A stretch of 64,000 nucleotides of DNA from positions 88,278,684 to 88,342,683 of the forward strand of contig CM042685.1 in NCBI GenBank assembly GCA_023614405.1. Reading direction: 5' to 3'. The position numbers and the translations under genes are program-made. Below are positions 24,604-35,157 of the stretch, in pieces; within the stretch, counting starts at the first letter, position 1, and the number at the start of each line of letters is the position of its first letter. The DNA is from Avena insularis (Eukaryota; Streptophyta; Magnoliopsida; Poales; Poaceae). The notes under the pieces were generated by a model. That model was not told the DNA's origin. It did no database searches and worked only from the letters and a program-made list of their open reading frames with translations.

Positions 24604-24851
24604 CCTAGGCCAGATTATCCGGCCCATCCAAGGGGTGGACTATCCGGCCCTGGCACTCCAACTCGTTCCAGGGGCAATCAGGACGAACAGGAAGGCGCTA
24701 AAAATCCTAGGCCAGATTATCCGGCCCCTACCAGGCGCGGATTATCCGGCCCTGGCACTCCAACTCATGCTAGGGCAATTAGGAAGAGCAAAACAAAGAT
24801 GAAACTCCCAGGCCGGATTATCTGGCCCCTCCTAGGGGCGGATTATCTGGC
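24604..24851 (+). repeat. three tandem ~102-bp units with GGATTATCC dyads in the pol linker
   Basis: Units start near 24604, 24706 and 24807, a spacing of 102 and 101 bases. Each opens with CCTAGGCCAGATTATCC or a close variant and contains a second dyad about 15 bases downstream. A 102-bp period is 34 codons, so copies can be added without breaking the frame. In frame the first two read RPDYPA...GGLSGPGTP and RPDYPA...RGLSGPGTP. The array sits between integrase and reverse transcriptase, a linker that tolerates variation. The same dyads fill the LTRs of this element. Confidence 0.8.
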
Positions 24852-25109
24852 TCTAAAGCTCTAGAATTACATCAGTATCCTATTATGAATGTTGATCAAG
24901 ATCAAGGGAAAGGTTCTTCAACTCCAGTTCGCATTGATCAAGTTGTTGATGAAGGACAAGGTAGTGGTCAAGACGAGGTCCCAAATGTTGAAGCAATCCC
25001 TCCAAGAAACAATAAGGAGATTTAATCTCTTCACAAAACACGTGCTAGAAGGAACCTTGATTTAAGGGGTCACACTCTTGACAAGGTTGTAGGTGATCTA
25101 AGAAGAAGA

Positions 25110-26636
25110 GTGTCCACTAGAAGTGAGCTTGCGAGGTTCGGTGATCATCAAGCTCATATCTCTATGGTGGAACCCAAGAAGGTTTTCGATGCTCTTGAAG
25201 ATCCAGATTGGGTAGTTGCAATGCATGAAGAATTGAATAACTTCGAGCGCAACAAGGTATGGAAGCTAGTAGAAAAACCCAAAGAGTGTTGCAATGTTAT
25301 CGGCACAAAGTGGATTTTCAAGAACAAGCAAGATGAAAATTGAATAGTTGTAAGGAACAAGGCAAGGCTTGTGGCTCAAGGATTCTATCATGTGAAAGGC
25401 ATTGATTTTGGCGAAAATTATGCTCATGTGGCTCGCCTTGAGTCCATGCGTATCCTCCTTGGTTATGCCGCTCATCATAATTTTAAATTATAGCAAATGG
25501 ATGTTAAGAGTGCATTTCTTAATGGTTCTCTACATGAGTTGGTATATGTCAAGCCACCCCCCGGGTTTTGAGGATCCCAAGTTTCCGAACCATGTCTACA
25601 AGCTTGATAAGGTGCTCTATGGCCTTAAACAAGCCCCATGTGCTTGGTATGAGCACCTTAAAGAGGTTTTGTTAGACCGTGGATTCGAAGTTGGGAAAAT
25701 CGATCCCACTCTTTTTACTAAGAAGGTTAACGAGGACCATTTTGTATTCCAACTATATGTAGGCGATATTATCTTTGTCTCTACTAATAAAGCTTTTAAT
25801 GAAGAATTTTCAAAGCTTATGACTGACAGGTTTGAGATGTCTATGATGGGAGAATTAAGGTTCTTTCGTGGATTCGAGATCAAGCAACTTAGAGAGTGAA
25901 ACTTCATTAATCAACCAAAATACATCCAAGACATGCTCAATGGGTTCAAGATGACTGATCTAAATGGTGTTGCCACGCCAATGCAAACTAAATTTCATCT
26001 CGATCTTAATACAAAGAGTAAAGATGTGGACCAAAAGGTATACCGATCCATGATTGGCTCTCTCCTTTACCTCTGTGCATCTAGACCTGATATTGTGTTG
26101 AGTGTAGGAGTGTGTGCAAGGTATCAAGCCGGTCCTAAAGAAAGAAACTTAGTGGCGGTGAAGAGAATCTTCAGATATTTGGTTCATCCCCCAAATTTTG
26201 GTCTATGGTATCCCAAAGGCTCTAGTTTCTCTCTATGTTGGTATACTAATTCAGATTGGGCTGGTGACAAGGATGATCGAAAATCAACTTCTAGTGCATG
26301 TCAATTCTTGGGCAGGTCTTTTGTGTGTTGTTCTTCGAAGAAACAAAATTGTATATATCTCTCAACCGCCGAAGATGAATATATGGCTGCTGCAAGTGCT
26401 TGTACGCAATTATTATGGATGAGGCAAACTTTAAAGGAATATGGTGTAAATTGTGACAAAGTGCCTCTTTTATGCGATAATGAAAGTGCTATTAAAATTG
26501 CTTACAATCCGGTGCAGCATACAAGGACAAACATATCGAGATTCGCAATCATTTTATTCAGGATCATGTTGCTCGTGGTGATATTGCCCTATCTTTTGTG
26601 AGCACTAAGAACCAACTTGCTAATATTTTCTAGAAG
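25110..26636 (+). pseudogene. Copia reverse transcriptase and RNase H, degraded
   Basis: Blocks in order are WVVAMHEELNNFERNKVWKL, GTKWIFKNK, a stop at 25341, MDVKSAFLNGSLHELVYVK, a frame change in the C-run at 25553-25562, PPGFEDPKFPNHVYKLDKVL, and LYGLKQAPCAWYEHL. The catalytic box reads YVGD (25756-25767) instead of YVDD, so an essential Asp is lost. After a stop at 25897, RNase H-type blocks follow (GSLLYLCASRPDIVLSVG, YTNSDWAGDKDDRKSTSSA, LSTAEDEYMAAASA, LLCDNESAIKIA). Replacement of the first Asp should abolish polymerase activity even if the frame were whole. Confidence 0.9.
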
Positions 26637-27694
26637 CCACTTGATGAAGCAAGGTTTTATTACTTGAGGAATGAGCTCATGTATTTGGTTTAGATGTGGG
26701 CATAGAAATAGGTGGAGTGTGGTCCTAATTGATTGGGCTAACCCTCCCCCATAATGCCGAAAGCAAGAAAAATCATTTCCCTTAATATCATTTTGTGATA
26801 TGTGGGTTATCGAATAGCATTGGTTTTGAACTCAAGATACATCTTTGCGGTGTGATGCCATGCGCTCCAACATGGTGGCTTCGGCCACCGCCCTATTCCT
26901 TAAGAAGAGTTGGTTTCTTTTGGATCTTTTTGGATTTTATTGCATATCTTGTGTTATTATGGAAAACACACCCAATCTTGGCTTTTAGTTGATTTGTTCT
27001 TGCAAGTTTGGGTGTGCAGTACCATTTCAGTTTGGTTATCTAAACCCAAGATTCTTTCTCATATCGAGCCATCTATTCTTGCACACAAGTCCCATGTATC
27101 CCTATGAGGTTTTTTTGGAGTGCTCGGGCCTGAATCTGTGTTACAGATTTTTCAAAGAGGGTACGGATTATTCGCCCCTAGTGAGGGACGGGTAATCCGC
27201 CATGGGCGGTTCTGTCCTTTAAGGACTAGGGATCAGGGGGAGGGCTCAAATAGAGCAACCCTTCCCTCCCACCCCGTGTCCTACCCCAGCCACCGCCAGA
27301 TTCTCCGGGCTCTCTCCGGATCTTCTTCCTAGCGCCTCCAGGTATCTTCTCCTCCGAGCTCTTCCTCCAATGAGGGAGGGTAACTCCTTCATTCATCTCT
27401 TGTGTTTTGAAGTTGTTGTTCTTGGTGGAAACTCGTTGTATAAGATACTATGTGATTCATTTGCCTATTAGATTCTGTAGTCTTGCAACCATTGGGCCTG
27501 ATCTGCGTTGATGAGGTGAATCTGTGGTGGCACTGAAAATTTTCGCAGCGGGCGGATTATCCGCCCCTGGCAAGGCCGAATAATCCGGCCTAGAGGTTCA
27601 TTGCCTGTTTCAGTTTTGTCTCAGCTTTCCGTATCATGCATCGTTCGACTGTGGGTTGTTTTTCTACTAATTCAACCATTCCTATTGGACTTGT
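26637..27694 (+). other. post-pol spacer of the SIRE-like Copia with further dyads
   Basis: No convincing coding sequence is seen after RNase H. Two more pairs of the element's dyad are present: one near 27159-27201 (GGATTATTCGCCCC, GGGTAATCC) and one at 27548-27590 (GCGGGCGGATTATCCGCCCC, then GGCCGAATAATCCGGCC). CT-rich sequence at 27260-27350 could be the leader or splice region for the downstream extra ORF. Confidence 0.5.
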
Positions 27695-29218
27695 GTGTAT
27701 GCTTATCCCCATGCTACCTATCTATTTCTCTTCACAGGTGGTTCTAATGCTCCCAAGACCAACAAGCGTCATCCCCGTGCCCGTTATATCAGGCAGAACA
27801 AAGACGGTGTGCTTGTTGACGAGGTTGAAATCATAAGGAGGAAAAGAGAGGTTGAACAGATGGCCAAGCAAGCTAGAAAAACCAAGAGGACCACCCAGCA
27901 GAAGAGCAAGGGCAAGCAAGACCGTGTCAACTACAAGGCAATGGATATCATTGAGTACTCTGCCATTTGACACCATGATTTGTATGATGAGGCTGACATC
28001 GATGGCCCTCAGGAGGACAGTCTTTTCTGGTGCGCAAACTACATGTACATTCATTATTATGTTTATGCTTCCCTCAAGATCCACCCCATGCATCCTATGA
28101 ATTTGACTGAGGCTCAATCCAAGTAAAGACTTTGTGAGTCTTTGGAAGTGACTGGCAGAATGGGGCTGCACCATCTTATGACTTTGCAATGCAGCTATGA
28201 CTCACCGGTCGTGAAGCTATTCTTCTCTACCCTTGTGATTTGCAGAGATGATCTTCGCACCATGAAGTGGATGACCGGGAACACTATGATTCAGTCTGAT
28301 TTCTGCACATTTGGTTAGGTCCTTGGCTACACTTTCCATGGTCGTGACACTGGTTCTAGCCATCGCATCATATCTCCTATCAAGCCCAACAAGGAAATTG
28401 TTCTTGCTCCATGATTGACTTCCTATGGGGTAGCTGGTACTTTCTCTAGACTATCTCCTTTATATGCAGCTCTAGTTGGTTTGTTCCGGGATAGCATTGC
28501 TCCGAGTGGGGGCAATAATGATAAGATTCGAGGTCACCTTGTGCCCCTGCTTGCCTTTTTCCAATGAATGTGCCACCAATGCCGAGTCAACTGTGGGATA
28601 CAAGTTGCATGTCATGGATTACATTTACCATGAGATGACTGATACAATGTTCAACAGGCTCTCTATTCCTTTTGCTCCATATATTATGATGCTTATCAAG
28701 CACATGCTTCCACATGAGGAGTTTGGTAGCTATTTGGATTGAGTCCACAAGTCCAAGAAGATCTACAACAAGGCACAGAAGACCTCCCAACTGTCCATAG
28801 CTCCTGAGTCTTTCATGCTTGATGCACGGGCAAGTGGACATAGGCCCCAATGCCTCCTATGGACCATGAGGTCAAGCAGCTGAAATATTTCTAATGGAAC
28901 ATATTGTGCATGGAGGTTGACAGTCACAAGGGTCAGTATTAGGCCTACCAGCAGCGCCATGAGATGGCCCACACCCACCCAGTAGTTGATTCTCCATCAT
29001 GTGTCTGGGCTTCTGGCCATCCTCCCCCTGCTACTGCTCCAGAACCATATGCTCAGTGGAACACCTCAGGGATCAACTATGGAGAGCTCAAGCGTCACTT
29101 GTTTCCTGCACCACCTAGGGAGCCAACTCCTCTAGATTCTGATGATGATGAGTATGATGATGAGGAAGAGGAAGGGGACGGGGACGACTATGATGACGAG
29201 GAGGAATACGAGGAATGA
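27695..29218 (+). pseudogene. extra 3' ORF ('env-like' position) of the SIRE-like Copia, degraded
   Basis: The frame from 27695 holds about 507 codons up to the TGA at 29216, with several in-frame stops (27968, 28124 and later), and returns to the same frame for its C-terminus at 28964-29218. It starts with a basic region (RKREVEQMAKQARKTKRTT), a probable nuclear-localisation or nucleic-acid-binding patch. It ends with a strongly acidic tail (DSDDDEYDDEEEEGDGDDY). No signal peptide or membrane segment is evident, so the positional term 'env-like' should not be read as an envelope function. Comparable ORFs follow pol in SIRE/Maximus elements; their role is unknown. Confidence 0.65.
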
Positions 29219-29761
29219 TCTCTTGGGGCATTATCATTGCTCTTCTTCCTTTTTGGCGTCTCAATGCCAAAGGGGGATAAGTAGTTCTATTTAGGTCTCC
29301 ATGGATTTGCATGGTTCGGGCGCAAGCATTTAAATTTTTATCATTCATTCTCCTTATCGGTTGCTTGTGCCCCTTTAGCGTTGAACTTCTATTTGTGCTT
29401 CGTTTTGTATGAGACTATGTCGTGTGTGGCAATATCGTTTATGTGTGAAACTATCTGTGAGGGATTCTGGAATCATATCTATTGATGCATCACAATGGTG
29501 GGATGTTTCAAGGCCTGATATTCTTGATTATTATATTGGCTAATTCATCTCCCGGTGGTATGAAGTGTTTTCCTAACTCATCGTTGATATAGCCGTCAAT
29601 CTTATGAATTTGGCTTGTTCCTTAGTGTGTGCATTTTTATTCAAATGCAAGTTATTGATATGCACACATTTACAGGGAGCCTCTTTCATTACTTGAAGAT
29701 GATCTTAGTAGGTTTCATTGCAAATCCTAGTATTCTCATCTAACACCAAAAAGGGGGAGAT
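29219..29761 (+). other. 3' untranslated region and polypurine tract of the SIRE-like Copia
   Basis: Non-coding sequence separates the extra ORF from the 3' LTR. It ends in the polypurine tract AAAAAGGGGGAGA (29748-29760), which directly precedes the LTR start TGAAAGAAC. The tract would prime plus-strand DNA synthesis and confirms plus orientation. A shorter AAAGGGGGATAAG at 29269 resembles it and could be a second PPT-like site. Confidence 0.75.
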
Positions 29762-31060
29762 TGAAAGAACATTTCATGATCTCTAGTGTTTTGTGTGTTA
29801 GATAACAATATCAAGGATTATTTAATGTGTGTTGAAGTGCTGCAGATCTTAGCAATATCAAAAGAAGCTCAAAGTATTTTTGGGGGGCGGATAATATGCC
29901 CCTGCCAGGGGCCGGATAATCTGCCCCTTCCCAATCACAAAGGGAGCAAGGGCGTGGCGCACTATGTGGGGGCAGAATATCTTTTAGATTGTCTGGCCAG
30001 TGCCAGAGTTTTTCCCCAGGCCGGATAATCCACCACTAAAGGGGGCCGGATAATCCGCCCCTCCTAGAACTTTTGCAAAGGCAATCTCGGCACCGCTCCT
30101 AGTGAGGGGGCGGATAATCCCCCGGATTTTCTAGCCTTGGGGCGGACTTTTCCCTAGGGCGGATAATCAGCCCCCTCGAGGAATTTCTTCAAGGCAAGCA
30201 TGGCGCAGATCTCATTGAGTGGGGCAGATTTTTCCCCGGACTTTCTGGCTCTATGGCAGATTTTTCCCCGAGGACGGATAGTCCGCCCCTAGTAGGGAGC
30301 GGATATTCCGCCCCCAAATTGCTCCAACGGCGAGTTCTAGGCAGAGGGTATTTAAACCCATCTCTCCCCTCCTTCCAGAACTCTTGGTTCATTCGAAAAA
30401 GGCAAGATCTGTTCCTCAAGTTCCATCTAAGAGATCTCTAGCTTCATCCACCCAAAGGCTTCATTCTTTGGGGAATCGAAAGAGGAGGGCTCGATCTTCA
30501 TCAACATCAATCAAGTGCTTCACTTCCCCTCCATTCATTTGGAGGTTCCTCGATCTAGTATTCCTTGCAAATATCTAGATCCTTGTTTTGGTTATTTGAT
30601 AATCCTTGTTCTTGTGCAGCTTGTTGTTATTACGGGAGCCTCCAATTTTGTTGTGGATGTGTGCCGTGCTGGAGTTGTAAAGGCATCGGTTCCCTCCTCT
30701 AAGGGTACCAATAGTGGAGAGGTGGATCAGTCCTTTTGTGGCGATATCCATCGGAGAATAGGGTGAGGCCTATTTTGGTGTGGTGGTCTTAGAACCGCCC
30801 ACCCCTCCAACACAGATGTACTTACCTTAACAAGGAATGAACTACTATAAAATAAATACATGTGTCTCCGCGTACTCCACTAGGGTTTCCTCGCTCCTCT
30901 CTTTAAGTGTTTAGTAGATAGGTTTGCATATAGGGAAATTCTCGTAGTTGCATATCTAGAGAATTTACTTTGGGTCAAGCCTAAAATTGAAAAAGAACTG
31001 AAAAATTGAGTAGCGCCTATTCAGCCCCCCCCCTCTAGGTGCCCATACGATCCATTTCAA
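29762..31060 (+). repeat. 3' LTR of the SIRE-like Copia
   Basis: The 1299-bp LTR partners 19282-20526. It shows TATTTAAA near 30348, the same CT-rich leader and the same 3' C-run (CCCCCCCCCTCTAGG near 31026). Its dyad series covers 29884-30315 and differs in detail from the left LTR. For example, a pair near 29884-29928 (GGGGGGCGGATAATATGCCCC and GGGGCCGGATAATCTGCCCC) stands where the left LTR has a single perfect 19-mer. The following AATAG is the target duplication. Confidence 0.9.
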
Positions 31061-31136
31061 ATAGCCAAAAGCCCCCAAACCACATGATATGTGTGCAAGC
31101 ATGACGATTAAAATGCACCAAGATATATGTCATATA

Positions 31137-31405
31137 CTCCCTCTGTTCCTTTGTATAGTGCCTATACTTTTTTAAGAAAAAATCCAAAATATAAGATATA
31201 GTGTGTTACAAAACTCGTTTGGACAACTATTTTAGAGATTTTACATAAAGTATATAGCATTTCATGCCTCCTACAAACTCCTCTATTTTATCATGTCAAT
31301 TAGCCACGAGAAATCCCACCCAAAACAATTTGAATTTTCTCTCCACATGTGTTTCTTAATTTCTGTGCCAGAATCTATAGGCACTATAGAATGGAATAGA
31401 GGGAG
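31137..31405. mobile_element. Stowaway-type MITE
   Basis: This 269-bp element starts CTCCCTCTGTTCC and ends GGAATAGAGGGAG, with TA on both sides (31135-31136 and 31406-31407). The inverted repeat extends inward through TATAGTGCCTATA and TATAGGCACTATA. It has no coding sequence. TA target and CTCCCTC termini are diagnostic of grass Stowaway (Tc1/mariner-related) MITEs. It inserted into solo LTR B: the sequence to the left (31066-31134) and right (from 31408) is continuous with that LTR when compared with solo LTR A. Confidence 0.9.
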
Positions 31406-31770
31406 TATTATAAAAATATGAGTCATGGAAAAAGGGGTCACACCTCGAGGTTTGGTGATCTTGGGGTTCTGAGGGATTGATGGGGTTTGGGATCAACGGG
31501 ATCGTGCCTCGGGGTCTTGATGTTCCATGTACGAGGGGCGTTGGTTTTACTCTTCGGGTGGAAACAGGTATCTTATCAAGATTATCTTGGGTTATGATGC
31601 ACTCTGGTTTGTACTTCACCAGCTCCAACATCATACTGCAGCATCACCGTGGGAACACAACAACCAGGAGAAGAGCCACACATGCACATCAAGGAGCCAC
31701 ACTTGCACATCAAGGAAAAAAGGCATCTTGACGAGCCAAGGAGGTCTTCAGGGAAACGGAGGGGCCTGGA

Positions 31771-34700
31771 TGTAGCACCCCTGGTAAAACCACTACTAGA
31801 AATTGCATGGTGTTTCTAATTTGTGCATCATCATGACATCATTGTTGCATACTTTGCCTCAAAACTATTTTTGATAACACCCTATATTGTTTTCTGCGTT
31901 ACATCTCGTTCTTTATTCAAACTATATTTTTTGCTATTTTAAAACGTGTAAAGTTATTTAAAAAATGTTTAATGTACAAAAGAAAAGAAACATAAAATAT
32001 TTTAAATATAAATAAAAATAAAACCTAGACCTAACTGGCCAGGCCCAAAAGGCCCAATCGGTGGAACCCTAAACCCTAGACCACCCCAAACCCTAACCTA
32101 GCTATCCTAGTCCACCACTTAGCCGCCATCCCGCCACCACCCCACTCTCCTCACAACCCGACATGACCCAGCAGCCCAATGCACGCAACACACACAGCAC
32201 GCACACCACATAGCGCCGCACCTGGTCCACCTCCTGGCCCAGCGAGCGGACCCACCCACTCGCCGTGTCTCTCGCATGCATCCCTCCCCGCGATCCTCTA
32301 CCTAGCCCCGATAACCACCACTGCCGCCTCCTTCCATTATCCCCGACTCGAGCTCCTCCCCTCCACCAGCCACCTCCCCGCCTCTCTCCAGCATCGCCCG
32401 GAGGCCGCGACCCTCCTCCCGCCTCCGTCAGCAGGTCCCGCGGTCGCGTGTCGTCGACCCCAGGCGCCGCCAGGAGCCCGCCTCCGCCTCGCCGGAACCC
32501 GATGCCCCTCTACCGCGACCCCCTCCTCCCGCATGCCTCCAATGAGCCCCGTCGGCTCCTTCCTCCTCGTGCTTCTCCTCTGGCCGCCACCAAGTTTCGC
32601 CTCCTCTGCCTCTCGTCCTCGAGCCTGGGCGTCGCCGCCCTTGGTCCCCTCGTCGCAGGATGCTGCCTCTCAGGCCTCCTCATGCCGTCTTCCTCGCTCC
32701 TTCCGGCCGGCCGCCTTCGTATCTATCTCTCAGGACCGCGCCCCTAGCGTTGCTCCCTCTGCGTGCTTGCCTCCGTGCCTGGTTTTTATAAATCCGATGT
32801 GTGACCCTTTTCCGAGCCCTTATTTTTATAAATGTCATATACTTGTCTCACATTAAAATGTTCATGTTGCATACATGTTTGTGGTTTGGGGGCATTATGT
32901 CGATTCACCTCATAATTAAATATGGGTCCATGTACGGGCAAATCTAGTCTTATATTGGCCCCATTTAAATTTATGTAGCGAACCGGTGCTATCTTTTGCC
33001 TTGTTAATGCAACATTTAAATTGGGGGTATCTAAACAACATAAACTTAATAATTAATTGTCGGGACCCTAGTTCCGCTTAATATTGCCTAGTTGCATAGC
33101 ATCTTTGCCATGTCATACATCATACATGCATCATGCCCGATCTTTTGCCATAGTATTAAATAGTGCATCCGGTGTTTTTTCTAGTGCTTTGCTTCTTCAC
33201 GGATTAGGCCGATGAGTTGATGCGAGCTTCGATCCGATCTTCGGATGAATCTTCGGCAATGTTTTCAGGCGAGCATTCTCCCCTTTCTACCTATTTTACT
33301 TTTATAGTCTTTACTTCTTCCTGTTGATCTATTGCTATCTGTGTTGCGATGCTCTAGTTTTCATACCTGTAATATCCCTTGCAGCCTTATATCGCTTTGG
33401 ACACATCCTATTACCTGTTGTTTGGTAGATAGTTGGACTTGCATGTCGTAGTCGCTTGCTCAAGTGCTGTTGCGTGTCGTCAAGTACCACAGTTGTTGGA
33501 AGACTGCCATATGCTTTATGTTGGAGATGATCATGGGTTTAATTACAGTTTTACAACTAAAATTGAAAGTAGGTAAATAATGCAGAGGCACAGGTGGGCA
33601 ATAGATGTTATTTGGTTTTTAACCGTCCACTTGTGTCCCGTAGGACCCCGAGTACTTGATACATGTTCTTTGAATACTCGCACTATCCGCATGTGGGACC
33701 ATGAATCCCCCTAGTCAGAGCTTGAGTCATATATTATTTCTTGGGGCCACAAACTAGTTTGGGGCTTTATTACTATCCTGTACTTATGTCATGCTTTACT
33801 GCTTTATTTATGATTGTGCGTGGAGCGCCTGTACTGTTTAGGTAAGCGGAGTATTTTTGCGGTATCGACAAGCCCAGTCACACTTTCGGGTTCCCAGTCA
33901 TTTACAGCCATTGACGCAAACCTCTAGGTCCGTTCCGGAGCCGGCCAACTTCGTCGCGGGTAGCTTGGTGGGGTGGCCCCCTAAAATATTATATGAATCT
34001 TGCAATTGCTCTATCGTGATGCCTCGTTGGGTTTCATTTGGTTTTTCTCGAGGTTGATCGTGCGTGTGTTGCTATTTTTCCCCCCTGCAGGGTAAAACTT
34101 TCTGAAAGCCGTGTCCGCGGTTATGGACGACTTGGAGCACAGTATCTCGATCATAGACAATTATAACTAAAATAGTGCTATAAATTTGACTTTATAATGA
34201 CTAGTAATCAGCTTCATTATAATGGAATGGCTAAATAAAAGTGCCAACAATTGCTGGTTTGGGTTGTCACTTGTTACCATTGTATCTGACTAGTTAGTAT
34301 TGCAACTACAACGGAATGGCTAAATAAAAGTACCAACAACTGCTGGGTTTTGGGATGTCTCATGCTATATGTATCTGACTAGTAAGTACTACAACTACAA
34401 CGGAATGGTTAACTAAAATTGTCCACTGCTTATTATATCAGGATGACTCATGCTATCTATATCTTACTAGTAATTGCCGCAACTATAATGGAATGAATAA
34501 AACTGCCAACTGTGTGAGTTCCTCGGTTGACTTCCTCGTTTGGTCTCGAGGGGGAAATACCAGGATCGGTATGCTTGGTGATAGTTTCAGGTTGGATCCG
34601 AATAGGTATTTATTATCCCTATCTGATAGCCACCAGCTGTATTGAGTCTCTATAGGTTGTTTAGTGCATGCTGCGCTGCCGCTTCAGTCCACCATACCTA

Positions 34701-35157
34701 TGTAGGCGAGGACCGCCGAATTCTAGTATCGTCGTGTACTGGCCTCAGTACTGACCGCTCTCTTTTTCCTTTGCCCTTTGTCGGCACCCCTTTTGTTTAA
34801 GCAGGTTTTGAGATCGACGTTGTTAGCAGGGTTACCCTTCCGGCTTGGCCTGAGCAGGGTTATGGACGTCATTGGTTATTCTTCAGGGCTCTTAGCTCTT
34901 TTGCATCTTGTCCGTACTCGGACGCTGTATCGTTTTAAACGTGATTTGGATCTTTGTATTGTATATCTGTATTCTTGACTCTTTGAGTCATTGTTGTATA
35001 TATCTGTTCTGTGGGTTCCATCAAGGACTATTGTGTAATGGTATTAATTCGTTTTCCACCTGCACGAAAGTGCCTGGTGGGCACCTTTGAATCGTTTCTA
35101 TGCGGGTTTGGCAGGAATCGCTGAGACTTGCATAGGGCCGATTCTGAGGGTGTTACA
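31771..35157 (+). mobile_element. solo LTR A (same family as B), inserted in B in opposite orientation
   Basis: The ends are TGTAGCACCC at 31771 and GGGTGTTACA at 35157, flanked by CTGGA and CTAGA, a five-base duplication with one mismatch. The 3387 bp contain no coding sequence. Teloboxes lie at 32065-32080 and 32088-32098, followed by a GC- and CT-rich leader (32100-32760) that is open in two frames but has no protein motif. TGTCCGCGGTTATGGAC stands at 34112-34128. The reverse complement of the same layout is present in B. No PBS or internal domain is found. Confidence 0.8.

Larger units (their letters stand above)
19282..31060 (+). mobile_element. SIRE/Maximus-like Ty1/Copia element, complete but degenerate
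   Basis: LTRs at 19282-20526 and 29762-31060 both begin TGAAAGAACATTTCATG and end CCATTTCA. The element is flanked by AATAG on both sides (19277-19281 and 31061-31065). It has a PBS (20529-20540), gag, protease, integrase, reverse transcriptase, RNase H, a long extra ORF after pol (27695-29218) and a PPT (29748-29760). The order PR-INT-RT-RH is Copia. The size of 11.8 kb, the coiled-coil Gag extension and the extra 3' ORF fit the SIRE/Maximus lineage. Many stops and frameshifts and a mutated catalytic box make it non-autonomous. Confidence 0.9.

Noticed and set aside
27695..29218. Envelope glycoprotein
   Set aside because: No signal peptide, transmembrane segment or Cys pattern is visible; only the position after pol fits the name.
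32179..32856. Overlapping open frames of 225 and 160 residues rich in Pro, Ser and Arg
   Set aside because: They lie in the GC-rich leader of solo LTR A, are open in several frames at once and show no domain. High GC with few stop codons explains them.
17241..35157. A and B as the two inverted ends of one large DNA transposon
   Set aside because: Each has its own TG...CA termini and its own target duplication, and B continues past A to 36234. They are two separate insertions.
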